64,000 nucleotides of DNA, from contig NZ_MSIT01000001.1 in NCBI RefSeq assembly GCF_002094885.1, forward strand, positions 245,688-309,687, written 5' to 3'. The stretch is from Salibaculum halophilum (lineage in GTDB: Bacteria; Pseudomonadota; Alphaproteobacteria; Rhodobacterales; Rhodobacteraceae). The position numbers and the translations under genes were made by a program. The notes below the pieces were generated by a model, which searched no databases, was not told where the DNA came from, and was given only the letters and a program-made list of their open reading frames with translations. Positions 8,385 to 16,450 of this stretch are shown piece by piece. Within the stretch, counting starts at the first letter, position 1; each line of letters opens with the position of its first letter.

Positions 8385-9395
8385 TTGGCAAAAGACAAAA
8401 AAACCCGGGTCACAATGAAGGATGTCGCGCTGCGGGCGGGGGTGTCGCAGTCAACCGTATCCTTCGTGCTCAACGGGCTGGAGGACATGCGAATCAGCCG
8501 CGACACCCGCAGGCGGGTGATGGCCGCGGCTCAGGAGCTGGGCTATCGCCCGCGCGGCGCGGGCCGCCCGCCCAAGGCCGCGGGCCGGGGGGTGATCGGG
8601 CTGATCATCGACGAGATCGCCACCAGCCCCTTTGCCGCCATCTCGATCGAGGGCGCCCAGGAGGAGGCCGCCAAGCACGACGCCCTGCTCGAGGTCGCAA
8701 TGACCGGCGGCGATGCCGCCTACGAGGCCGCGATGCTGCGCAAATGGGCGGGCGACAGCGCGATCGGCGTCATCTACGGCTCGATCCTCACGCGGGCGCT
8801 GACCCCCCCCGAGGGGCTGGCGCGCCACGCCGCGGTGCTGCTGAATTGCCACGACAGCGACGGCCGGCACAGCTCGATCGTGCCCGCCGAGCGGCGCGGC
8901 GGCGAGGTGGCCACCGCCGCCCTGGTCGCCGCGGGGCACCGGCGCGTCGCCTTCATTTCCGGCGAACCCTGGATGGAGGCCTCCGATCAGCGCATGGAAG
9001 GCTACGAACGTGCCCTGCGCGCCGCCGGTATCCCGGTCGACCCGTCGCTGATCGTCGAGGGCAACTTCCTGCCCTCGGGCGGGCGCCGCGCGACGCTGGA
9101 ACTCATGGCGCAGGACCGACGCCCCGACGCGATCTTCTGCGCCAACGACTTGATGGCGGTGGGCTGTTACGAGGCACTCAAGGAACTGGGGGAGCGGCCC
9201 GGCGAGACCGTCGCCGTCATGGGCTACGACGATCAGGAGATCGCCCAGCACCTGTCACCGCCGTTGTCGACGGTACTGCTGCCCCACCGCGAGATGGGTC
9301 AGTGGTGCGTCGAGACGCTGATGGCGGGCCGCGCCGGTCCGGTTCGCGAACGGATGGAATGTCCGCTGGTCCTGCGCGGCTCGCACGGTGCGTAG
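8385..9395 (+). CDS. LacI-family transcriptional regulator
   Basis: About 336 aa. An N-terminal LacI helix-turn-helix (MKDVALRAGVSQSTVSFVLNG) is followed by a periplasmic-binding-protein-like effector domain (GVIGLIIDEIATSPF ... PDAIFCANDLMAVGCYEALKELGERPGETVAVMGYDDQEIA). The frame stays open up to a GTG at 8319, but that GTG lies inside the palindromic operator. The TTG at 8385 is preferred because it sits 12 nt after GAAAGG and gives the short lead-in usual before V-T-M-K-D-V-A. ATG 8415 is a second option. It diverges from the sugar transport operon, which it most likely represses in the absence of the sugar. Confidence 0.93.
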   Translation: MAKDKKTRVTMKDVALRAGVSQSTVSFVLNGLEDMRISRDTRRRVMAAAQELGYRPRGAGRPPKAAGRGVIGLIIDEIATSPFAAISIEGAQEEAAKHDALLEVAMTGGDAAYEAAMLRKWAGDSAIGVIYGSILTRALTPPEGLARHAAVLLNCHDSDGRHSSIVPAERRGGEVATAALVAAGHRRVAFISGEPWMEASDQRMEGYERALRAAGIPVDPSLIVEGNFLPSGGRRATLELMAQDRRPDAIFCANDLMAVGCYEALKELGERPGETVAVMGYDDQEIAQHLSPPLSTVLLPHREMGQWCVETLMAGRAGPVRERMECPLVLRGSHGA

Positions 9396-9413
9396 ACAGA
9401 TCCGCGGGGGCTG

Positions 9414-9920
9414 CTAACAGCCCCGGCCCAGGATCAGGACGAACTTGTCATCGACGCTGCCAAATCCGAAATCCCGTGCGTCGCGCAGCAGGATGTTGCG
9501 ACGGTGGCCGGGCGAGGTCATCCAGTTGGCGATGACCTGGGCGTCGCTCATAGGGCCGAAGGCGATGTTCTCGGCCCGGGGGCAAGGGTAGCCCGCCGCG
9601 CGGGCGCGCTGGCCAAAAGTACTCCCCGATGGGCCGGTGTGCGAGAAATGCCCGGTCCGCGCCATCAGGGCCGCGTAGTCGCGGGCCGCGGTGCTCAGAC
9701 GCGGGTCCTCGGCCAGGGGACCTCGGCCGTTCTCGGCCCGCAGGCGGTTAAGCGTCGCTGTTACATCCACCGGCCCTGACGCGTCCAACGGGGCGCTGAT
9801 CGCGATGGGGATCACGTTTTGCGAGGTATCGGTCGCCCGCGCGGTCGTGGTCGTGGTCGTGGTGGTCGACGTGCAGCCGGCCAGCAGGGCGGCATAGATC
9901 AAGGCAACTGCAATTTTCAT
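9414..9920 (-). CDS. CAP-domain (SCP/PR-1/YkwD-like) lipoprotein
   Basis: 168 aa. The N-terminus MKIAVALIYAALLAGC is a lipoprotein signal ending in a lipobox cysteine, so the protein should be membrane-anchored in the periplasm. A run of eight threonines follows, then a bacterial CAP domain: LNRLRAENGRGPLAEDPRLS, HFSHTGPSGSTFGQRARAAGY, AENIAFG and WMTSPGHRRNILLRDARDFGFG. The start at 9920 was chosen for the signal peptide; a longer frame upstream adds 47 residues without sense. Function of bacterial CAP proteins is generally unknown. Convergent with the LacI gene. Confidence 0.9.
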   Translation of the reverse strand: MKIAVALIYAALLAGCTSTTTTTTTTARATDTSQNVIPIAISAPLDASGPVDVTATLNRLRAENGRGPLAEDPRLSTAARDYAALMARTGHFSHTGPSGSTFGQRARAAGYPCPRAENIAFGPMSDAQVIANWMTSPGHRRNILLRDARDFGFGSVDDKFVLILGRGC

Positions 9921-10208
9921 GGGCCGGGCCCGTCCAGCTGGCTGGTTGTTGCTCTTAAGCTGCACCAACTCGGCAAAGCTGACAAGCGTAACCGGCGGGT
10001 TGGACACCACGCCGAGGGGCGAAGCGCGGCCAGATCGCCTTCGGCCGCCGTGACCGGCCAAGACGCAACCCAGCCGGCAGGAGATTCACATCCATCGTCA
10101 GGACCGTCTGTCTCGGCCACCCTGGTTCAGGTTGTCGGCCGATCAAGCGGTCAGCCGGCCCCCAAGGCGTTGGGTGGAAACCGCCGTCAGAGGGCGCAGC
10201 AGGCCACG
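9921..10208. other. 288-bp intergenic region without a recognised gene
   Basis: It lies between two minus-strand genes. It should contain the promoter of the CAP lipoprotein gene. No convincing reading frame, RNA gene, repeat or terminator with a T-tract was recognised. Confidence 0.4.
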
Positions 10209-11006
10209 TCACCGCCGCGACAGGATCTCTAGTACGGCGGCATGCAACTCGGGCGTGGCAGCCGCCAGGGCATTGCCGCCGGCGTGGACCTTGCCGCCCT
10301 GCCAGTCGGTGACAATGCCGCCCGCCGCCTCGATCACCGCGATCGGCGCGGCGATGTCGTAGGCGGACAGGCCCGCCTCGATCACCAGGTCGATCTGGCC
10401 GGCGGCCAGCAGGGCATAGGCGTAGCAATCCATACCGTAGCGCGTCAGCTTGCACCGCCCGGCCACCGCGCGAAAGGCGGCACCCTCGGACGCGGTGCCA
10501 ACCTCGGGAAAGGTGGTGAAGATGGTCGCCTCGGCCAGGCTGCGCGTGGGCCTGGTGCGCAGCGGCGCGGTTCCCATGGGCCCGGTCATGGCCGCCCGTC
10601 CTGCCCCGCCCTCGAAGCGTTCGCCGATATAGGGCTGGTCGATCAGGCCCAATACGGGGCCGCTCGCATCCGTGACCGCGATCAGAACCCCCCAGGTCGG
10701 TGTGCCCGAGATATAGGCGCGGGTGCCGTCGATAGGGTCAAGCACCCAGGTCAGGCCGGTGGTGCCGGGCTGCGCGCCGTATTCCTCGCCCAGGATGGCG
10801 TCGTCCGGGCGGCGCTGAGCCGCGACCGCGCGCATGGCACGCTCGGCGGCGCGGTCACCCTCGGTGACCGGGTCGAAGCCACCCTGCTGCTTGTTGTCGC
10901 TGGCCACGCCGATACGGAAATGGCGCAGCGTCTCGACCCGCGCCGCATCGGCCATGGCCCGCGCGCAAGCCCAGAGTTCCTCGATCCGCGCCGTGTCCAG
11001 TTCCAT
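10209..11006 (-). CDS. hisN: inositol-monophosphatase-family protein, probably histidinol-phosphatase
   Basis: 265 aa Mg-dependent phosphatase of the IMPase family. Motif 1 is visible as DAILGEEYG and WVLDPIDGTRAYISG (metal-binding D, D and E residues). The C-terminal motif is AYDIAAPIAVIEAAGGIVTDWQGG. In alphaproteobacteria, homologues with GTRAYISG, a length near 260 and no link to inositol genes are usually HisN, the histidinol-phosphate phosphatase of histidine synthesis. The gene stands alone, so context does not confirm the substrate; inositol phosphatase or another sugar-phosphate phosphatase is possible. Confidence 0.85.
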   Translation of the reverse strand: MELDTARIEELWACARAMADAARVETLRHFRIGVASDNKQQGGFDPVTEGDRAAERAMRAVAAQRRPDDAILGEEYGAQPGTTGLTWVLDPIDGTRAYISGTPTWGVLIAVTDASGPVLGLIDQPYIGERFEGGAGRAAMTGPMGTAPLRTRPTRSLAEATIFTTFPEVGTASEGAAFRAVAGRCKLTRYGMDCYAYALLAAGQIDLVIEAGLSAYDIAAPIAVIEAAGGIVTDWQGGKVHAGGNALAAATPELHAAVLEILSRR

Positions 11007-11050
11007 CTGCCCCGCCCGCCTGATTGCTTGCGGGGTAACGGGGCCGTGCC

Positions 11051-11074
11051 GGGCCGGTCAAGTCAAACCGGCCC
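11051..11074. terminator. 8-bp stem-loop between the xre and hisN-like genes
   Basis: GGGCCGGT (11051-11058) and ACCGGCCC (11067-11074) pair perfectly around an 8-nt A-rich loop. It lies downstream of the minus-strand XRE gene. No T-tract follows, so termination strength is uncertain. Confidence 0.45.
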
Positions 11075-11118
11075 ATCCTGTAAGCCCGGGCCCCTATCAG
11101 CCCCGGCGCTTGGGCCCC

Positions 11119-11490
11119 TCAGGCCGCGTCGCTGAGCACGCGCGCCAGATCAAAGAGGCGCCGGCGCTGGTTCTCGGGGATGGCGTAGTACGAGCGCAGC
11201 AGGTCCAGCGCCTCCTTGTCGGCCAGCACGTCGCCGGGCAAGCCTTCGGCCCCGGTCATGTCGTCCGTGTCGCCCTCGCAGCCCTCGAAGAAAAAGGCGA
11301 TGTCGACCCCAAGCGCATGGGCGATGTCCCACAGCCGCGAGGCGCTGACGCGGTTCATGCCGGTCTCGTATTTCTGGATCTGCTGGAACTTGATCCCGAC
11401 CTTGTCGGCCAGGGTTTGCTGGGTGGTGCCGGTCATCCAGCGGCGATGCCGGATGCGTTTGCCCACATGCACGTCAACGGGGTGCTTCAT
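11119..11490 (-). CDS. XRE-family helix-turn-helix regulator
   Basis: 123 aa DNA-binding protein. An N-terminal Cro/C1-type helix-turn-helix is seen at residues 12-65 (GKRIRHRRWMTGTTQQTLAD, then VGIKFQQIQKYETGMNRVSA), followed by an acidic stretch and a short C-terminal helical region (PENQRRRLFDLARVLSD). It is typical of a small regulator family widespread in Rhodobacterales, of unknown target. It is divergent from the quinone oxidoreductase gene with 304 bp between them. Confidence 0.92.
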   Translation of the reverse strand: MKHPVDVHVGKRIRHRRWMTGTTQQTLADKVGIKFQQIQKYETGMNRVSASRLWDIAHALGVDIAFFFEGCEGDTDDMTGAEGLPGDVLADKEALDLLRSYYAIPENQRRRLFDLARVLSDAA

Positions 11491-11794
11491 CGTAGTGTCC
11501 TTGTTACCTCAGTAGGACAGATAGACGAGACAGGCGCGGGGCACCTCAGGTGACCCCTCGCCGGGCGCTGCGCTCGTCCATCCGCTTATCGTAGGAGAAG
11601 GAAGCCCGCGCCCGCCTAAACACGCAAGGGTTGCATCCCCGATCCTGCCCTTAAAGACAGGTCCAGGAACCGGACTGCCTATACTTTAGTATAGGAATCT
11701 GTTTCTTCAGGGGATTTCTGTGCCCCACGGTTGGCCTGCCACACGCCTCGATCTAGGCTGGCGGCAACACGATTCTCGCTCCCAAAGGTCCGCC
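11491..11794. other. 304-bp divergent promoter region between xre and the quinone oxidoreductase gene
   Basis: Contains no recognisable gene. It should carry both promoters. The one strong signal is the 18-bp palindrome at 11678-11695. A weaker imperfect repeat, GGGGCACCT followed by AGGTGACCCC, lies around 11540-11560. Confidence 0.5.
11678..11695. promoter_or_regulatory. perfect 18-bp palindrome CCTATACTttAGTATAGG, candidate operator
   Basis: The arms CCTATACT and AGTATAGG are exact reverse complements with two bases between. The site is AT-rich in a GC-rich background and lies 100 bp before the quinone oxidoreductase start. This is the form of a dimeric repressor site. The cognate regulator is not known; the XRE protein encoded opposite is one candidate. 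Confidence 0.55.
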
Positions 11795-12760
11795 ATGCAC
11801 GCATTCCGAGTGGCCAGCTTTGACACCGCGGCCGCCATCCGGACCATCGACACCCCGCGACCCGGCCCGGGGGAGGTGCTGCTCGACATCGCCGCCTGCG
11901 GGGTCAACTTCGCCGACTTGCTGATGGCGCGAGGCACGTATCAGGACACGCCCGACCCGCCCTTCACCCTCGGCATGGAGGTCTGCGGCACCGTGCGCGC
12001 GCGGGGCGCGGGGGGCGCGGCCCCGGCCGTCGGCACCCGGGTCGTGGTTTTCGCCGGACAGGGCGGGCTGGCCGAGCGCGGCGTGTTCCCGGCCGCGCAG
12101 TGCCGCCCCGTGCCCGAGACCATGCCCGCCGAGGTGGCCGCCGGGTTCCAGGTGGCCTATGGCACCGCGCACCTGGCCCTGACCCGCCGGGCCCGGCTGC
12201 ACCCGGGCGAGACGCTGCTCGTGCTGGGCGCCGCCGGCGGTGTCGGGCTGGCGGCGGTCGAGATCGGCAGGGCCCTAGGGGCGCAGGTCATCGCCGTAGC
12301 GCGCGGGCCCGAGAAGCTCGAGGTCGCGCGCACGGCCGGCGCGCATCACTTGATTGAGGCGGACGACGACATCACCGCGCGGGTCAAGGCCCTGGGCGGG
12401 GCCGACGTGGTCTTCGATCCCGTGGGCGGCGCGGCCTTCACCGCCGCGCTCAGGGCCACCAACCGCGAGGGGCGGATCATCAGCATCGGCTTTGCCAGCG
12501 GGGAGGTGCCCCCGGTTCCGGCCAATCACCTGCTGGTCAAGAACATCGACCTGATCGGCTTCTACTGGGGCGGCTACGCGACCTTCGCGCCCGAGGCCCT
12601 GACCGACAGCCTGACCGAACTGATGGATTTGTATGCCGCCGGGCGCCTGCGCCCGCATGTCAGCCACGTGCTGCCGCTGGACCGCGCAGCCGAGGCGCTG
12701 GAGCTTATCCGGTCGCGGCGAGCGACCGGGAAGGTCGTGGTTGTGCCGCCCCCTGCCTGA
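11795..12760 (+). CDS. NADPH:quinone oxidoreductase-like protein (medium-chain dehydrogenase/reductase)
   Basis: 321 aa. It has the MDR fold of quinone reductases: PGPGEVLLDIAACGVNFADLLMARG near residues 20-45, the nucleotide-binding loop VLGAAGGVGLAAVEIGRALG near 150, and RITSIGFASGEVP-like sequence afterwards. Zinc-ligand patterns of alcohol dehydrogenases are absent. It probably reduces quinones or enones with NADPH. The ATG at 11795 has AAAGG 7 nt upstream; the frame extends to 11720 without conserved sequence. Its 3-prime end overlaps the convergent LysR gene by 56 bp. Confidence 0.92.
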   Translation: MHAFRVASFDTAAAIRTIDTPRPGPGEVLLDIAACGVNFADLLMARGTYQDTPDPPFTLGMEVCGTVRARGAGGAAPAVGTRVVVFAGQGGLAERGVFPAAQCRPVPETMPAEVAAGFQVAYGTAHLALTRRARLHPGETLLVLGAAGGVGLAAVEIGRALGAQVIAVARGPEKLEVARTAGAHHLIEADDDITARVKALGGADVVFDPVGGAAFTAALRATNREGRIISIGFASGEVPPVPANHLLVKNIDLIGFYWGGYATFAPEALTDSLTELMDLYAAGRLRPHVSHVLPLDRAAEALELIRSRRATGKVVVVPPPA

Positions 12761-13625
12761 GCGCGCCGTAGGCGTCCCGCAGGTAACCCGCCAGCGCCTG
12801 TTCCACCTCGCCCGGGCCACCCGGCCCGCGGTAGAGGTTGATGCAATAGGCCTTGAGGTCGGGCAGCGCGCCGCCGTGGTCGACAGGCTCGGTGCCCTGC
12901 ACCCAGAACCCCGACAGCATCGCATGCACCGCCAGGTCGGCGCTGACCGTGGCCTCGACCGTGCGGGTCGACCCGGTCTCGACCCGCATCAGCCAGGGGA
13001 TACCGGCCGCGTCCAGCCGGCGCTGGACGCTGGGGCGGAAGATGCACTGCGTTTCCAGCGCGATGGGCAAGGGCCGCTCTCTCCAGACGCGGCCCCCGGG
13101 CGCGCCGACCCAGACCAGCGGCACCTCGGCCAGGGTCTCGCCGCCCGCACCGCAGCCCTCCTCGGTGGTCACGATCATGTCCACCTCGCCGCGGTCGAAC
13201 TGCTGCAACAGCGCCCGGGTGTTGGACGACAGGAAGTTCACGCGCATGCGCGGGAAATCCGCCGCGAACCGCTTGAGGACCTGCGGGATGTAGCCCGGCA
13301 CGATGTCGTGGGGCACGCCCAGCGTGATCTCGCCTTCGTAGTCCGAAGCCGTCAGCCGCCCCACCGCCTCGTCGTTGAGCGCCAGCATCCGCCGGGCATA
13401 GCTGAGCAGTTGCTCGCCCTCGCCGGTCAGGGCGATCCGGCGCGCCGAACGATCGAGCAGGCGCAGGCCCAGCCCCTCCTCCAGCCGCTTGAGCTGCATC
13501 GAGACCGCCGACTGGGTCAGGTGCAACAGACCGGCGGCACGGGTCACGCCGCCCGTGTCGGCCACGGTCACGAAAGAGCGCAGGGCGGTCAGGTCCAGGT
13601 TCCGGGGCATATCACATTCCGTCAT
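12705..13625 (-). CDS. LysR-family transcriptional regulator
   Basis: 306 aa. The N-terminal winged helix is clear (LDLTALRSFVTVADTGGVTR, then AAGLLHLTQSAVSMQLKRLE). The substrate-binding domain begins around residue 95 (EGEITLGVPHDIVPGYIPQVL). An internal ATG at 13610 (MPRNLDL) is an equally good start. It diverges from a DUF1127 gene 100 bp away and overlaps the quinone oxidoreductase gene tail by 56 bp. It may autoregulate and control the DUF1127 gene; the ligand is unknown. Confidence 0.93.
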   Translation of the reverse strand: MTECDMPRNLDLTALRSFVTVADTGGVTRAAGLLHLTQSAVSMQLKRLEEGLGLRLLDRSARRIALTGEGEQLLSYARRMLALNDEAVGRLTASDYEGEITLGVPHDIVPGYIPQVLKRFAADFPRMRVNFLSSNTRALLQQFDRGEVDMIVTTEEGCGAGGETLAEVPLVWVGAPGGRVWRERPLPIALETQCIFRPSVQRRLDAAGIPWLMRVETGSTRTVEATVSADLAVHAMLSGFWVQGTEPVDHGGALPDLKAYCINLYRGPGGPGEVEQALAGYLRDAYGALRQGAAQPRPSRSLAATG

Positions 13626-13724
13626 GCTTTAGTGCTCAATCATTCATTTCAAGTATGAGCCAGTTTGCCGCATATATCAAGCATCCTGATTTAAATCTGA
13701 CCCACTATCACGAAAGGGCATACC

Positions 13725-13931
13725 ATGACCGTCCTGACCCAGACCCCGACCCGCGACCCGATCGCCCCGCGTGCTCCGCGTTTTCCCCTGGCCAGGATGG
13801 TTGCAACCTGGCGCCAGCGCCGCGCGCTCGCCGCGCTCGACCACGCCCGGCTAGCCGACCTCGGCCTGACCGAAGGCGAGGCGCTGCGCGAATCCCGCCG
13901 CCCCGCCTGGGACCTGCCGCGCAATTGCTGA
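13725..13931 (+). CDS. small DUF1127-domain protein
   Basis: 68 aa. The arginine-rich core ATWRQRRALAALDHARLADLGLTEGEALRESRRPAW matches the DUF1127 pattern (R-x-L-x-x-L-x-D-x-x-L-x-D-I/L-G-L-T). These small proteins occur in many copies in alphaproteobacteria and have been tied to RNA metabolism and phosphate or stress responses in some species. The ATG at 13725 is preceded by AAAGGGC. It is divergent from the LysR regulator, which suggests regulation by it (inference). Confidence 0.85.
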   Translation: MTVLTQTPTRDPIAPRAPRFPLARMVATWRQRRALAALDHARLADLGLTEGEALRESRRPAWDLPRNC

Positions 13932-14054
13932 CGAAAACACTGCGGTTCGCCGCCGGTTTCCCTTGAAAAGCGCCGCCTCAACGCCGATATTCCATGCAAG
14001 ACCCCGCGCCGGATCGGCGACCGGGCCAAGCAAGTTAACCGTTGGAGGAAACGA

Positions 14055-14831
14055 ATGGCTGATTATCAGACTGTCCGCGCTGGCACTGGTGTCCGGACGG
14101 CGGAAATCGACCAGGGCCTGCGCGCCCACATGAACAAGGTCTACGGCACGATGTCCGTGGGCATGCTGATCACCTTTGCCGCGGCCTGGGCGATCTCGGG
14201 CCTGGCCGTCACCACCGATCCGTCTCAGGCGGCGGCCGAGATGCAGAACGGCACGCTGCTGACCGGCCTGGGCTCGGCGCTCTATGCCTCGCCGCTGCGC
14301 TGGGTGGTCATGCTGGCACCGCTGGCCTTCGTCTTCGGCTTCTCGGCGATGATCAACCGCATGTCGGCGGCCACGGCGCAACTGGTGTTCTACGCCTTCG
14401 CGTTGACCATGGGCGTGTCGATCAGCTCGATCTTCCTGGTGTTCACCGGCTATTCGATCGTGCAGGTCTTCCTGATCACCTCGATCGCCTTCGCCGGGCT
14501 CAGTCTCTGGGGGTATACCACCCAGAAGGACATCTCGGGCTGGGGATCGTTCCTCATCATGGGCGTGATCGGCCTGATCGGCGCGATGATCGTGAACCTG
14601 ATCTGGCCGATGCCGGGCCTGTCGCTGGCCATCTCGATCCTCGGCGTTCTGATCTTCGCGGGCCTGACGGCCTATGACACGCAGAACATCAAGAACACTT
14701 ACATCGCCCATGCCGAGCAGGGCGACCAAGAGTGGCTGGGCAAGGCCGCCATCATGGGCGCGCTGAGCCTCTACCTGGACTTCATCAACATGTTCATGTT
14801 CCTGCTGCAACTTCTTGGTGGGCGCGAATAA
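14055..14831 (+). CDS. Bax inhibitor-1/YccA-family membrane protein
   Basis: 258 aa with about seven transmembrane helices. Characteristic sequence includes the soluble N-terminus ending LRAHMNKVYGTMSVGMLITF, then AYDTQNIKNTYIAH and a C-terminal ALSLYLDFINMFMFLLQLLGGRE. Bacterial members (YbhL/YccA group) are inner-membrane proteins; some modulate FtsH or leak calcium. Good Shine-Dalgarno GGAGG 8 nt before the ATG. Followed by a strong intrinsic terminator, so it is probably a single-gene transcript. Confidence 0.95.
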   Translation: MADYQTVRAGTGVRTAEIDQGLRAHMNKVYGTMSVGMLITFAAAWAISGLAVTTDPSQAAAEMQNGTLLTGLGSALYASPLRWVVMLAPLAFVFGFSAMINRMSAATAQLVFYAFALTMGVSISSIFLVFTGYSIVQVFLITSIAFAGLSLWGYTTQKDISGWGSFLIMGVIGLIGAMIVNLIWPMPGLSLAISILGVLIFAGLTAYDTQNIKNTYIAHAEQGDQEWLGKAAIMGALSLYLDFINMFMFLLQLLGGRE

Positions 14832-14856
14832 TCGCCCGACGTGACGCAACGTCCAG

Positions 14857-14884
14857 GGGCCGCCTTCCGGGGCGGCCCTTTTCG
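14857..14884 (+). terminator. intrinsic terminator after the Bax inhibitor-1 family gene
   Basis: GGGCCGCC (14857-14864) pairs with GGCGGCCC (14871-14878) around TTCCGG and is followed by TTTTC. It lies 26 bp after the stop codon. Confidence 0.85.
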
Positions 14885-14914
14885 TGTGAGCCCGCCCTGT
14901 CCTAACGTCTGACC

Positions 14915-15307
14915 ATGATCGACCTGCCCGTTACATCCCTCGCCGCGTTGTTGAACGGCGCGCTGTTGCTGGGGTTGACCGCACGGGTCATCTTCCAGCG
15001 CCGCCGCGACCGCGTCGTTCTTGGCGACAACGACGACCGGTCGCTGACCAAGGCCATTCGTGGCCAGGCCAATGCCGCCGAACAGATGCCGATGGCGCTG
15101 ATCCTCTGCGCGCTTGCCGAGGCGCAGGGCGCGCCCCTCCTGCCTCTCGCGATTACGGCCGCCCTGTTCACGCTGGGCCGCTACATGCACGGGGCCTATT
15201 TTGCTATCCACGGGCTGCACTGGCGGCTGCGGTTTTGGGGCATGCTGGCCACGCTCGCCGGCCAGGGTCTGCTGCTGGCGCTGACGCTGGCCGTTGTGCT
15301 GGAATGA
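14915..15307 (+). CDS. MAPEG-family membrane protein
   Basis: 130 aa, four hydrophobic segments. The MAPEG pattern is seen in RVIFQRRRDRVVLGDNDDR, RGQANAAEQMPMALILCALAE and a late YMHGAYFAI motif. The family includes membrane glutathione transferases and leukotriene-synthase relatives; bacterial members are mostly uncharacterised. The ATG at 14915 lies just after the upstream terminator. It is followed within 25 bp by the alpha/beta hydrolase frame and could be co-transcribed with it. Confidence 0.9.
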   Translation: MIDLPVTSLAALLNGALLLGLTARVIFQRRRDRVVLGDNDDRSLTKAIRGQANAAEQMPMALILCALAEAQGAPLLPLAITAALFTLGRYMHGAYFAIHGLHWRLRFWGMLATLAGQGLLLALTLAVVLE

Positions 15308-15331
15308 AGCGTGCATGACATTTTTGAACTG

Positions 15332-16335
15332 ATGGAACAAAAGCGATTTCCAAGGTTCTTACAGTCGCGGCGATTTCCGTCGCGGTCTATTTCGGAATAG
15401 CCCTCGGGCTGATCGTCTCGCAGCGCCCGGGGCCACTGCCCGAGCGCGCGGGACCCGATTTCAGCAGGATCATCGGCGGCGGCACGGAGCGCGCGAGCCT
15501 TGAGACACGCAGCTTCACGGCGCGCGACGGGCAGGCGCTGACCTATGCGCATGTGTCAGCGACGGGCGCGGAAGAGTTGCCGCTCGTCATCATGCTTCAT
15601 GGCTCGGGCTGGTATCATGGCCAGTTCGCCGGACTGGCCCGGGCCTTGCGCGACGTGGCCGAGGTCAAGGCGCTGACCCTGCGCGGGCACGGCACCGATC
15701 CCGCGCGCCGGGGCGACGTGGATTATACCGGCCAGCTCGAGGACGACATCGCCGATCTCATCGCGCAGAGCGGGGGCAGTGACGGGCGCAGGGTCATCTT
15801 GCTGGGCCATTCCTCGGGCGGCGGGCTGGCGGTGCGCTTCGCCGGCGGCGCGCACGGGGCGCTGGTTGACGGGATCATCCTGCTGGCCCCGTTCCTCAAG
15901 CATGACGCGCCCACGACACGGCCCAATTCGGGCGGCTGGGCGCATGTGCTCATGCGCCGGGTCATCGGGTTGTCGATGCTCAACACCGTGGGGATCACGG
16001 CGCTGGACCATCTGCCGATGATCCAGTTCGCCATGCCGCGCGCGGTCCTAGACGGCCCGCTCGGGGCCCATGCGACCACGCGCTACAGCTGGCGGCTCAA
16101 CAAATCCTACGCACCGCGGGGTGACTACCTTGGTGATGTGGCCGTGCTGCCGCCGTTCCTCGTTATTGCTGGTCGGTACGACGAGGCACTCGACGCCGAG
16201 GGCTACGCGCCCGTGATGGGCGCGGTCACGGACAAAGGGCGCTACCAGATTGTCGATGGTGCGGGCCATCTCGATATTGTAGACAGCCCGCAGACCGAAG
16301 CGCTGGTCCGCGACTACCTGCTCGGCCTCGATTGA
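15332..16335 (+). CDS. alpha/beta hydrolase with N-terminal membrane anchor; apparent 1-nt frameshift near the start
   Basis: The reading frame is open from 15328 to 16335. It encodes a hydrophobic segment (VLTVAAISVAVYFGIALGLI), then FTARDGQALTYAHV and a serine-hydrolase core: oxyanion motif HGSGW, nucleophile elbow GHSSGGG, and a late catalytic GAGHLDIVD. In frame, the first usual start is a GTG at 15553, which would remove the first beta strands. An ATG at 15332 reads M-E-Q-K but is one nucleotide out of frame. One extra A in the run at 15339-15342 would give M-E-Q-K-A-I-S-K fused to the anchor. It may be a sequencing error, a real mutation or a non-standard start. Substrate unknown. Confidence 0.75.
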
Positions 16336-16450
16336 CGGCGGGTCCTGCTCCGCGTCGACTATCCACCGCCACGCGCAACGCCGGCCGGTGCGACAGGGGA
16401 GGGCCGGCCGGACTGCATGACCGGCCTGTGCGCGGTGGTCCGAGGAGGAA

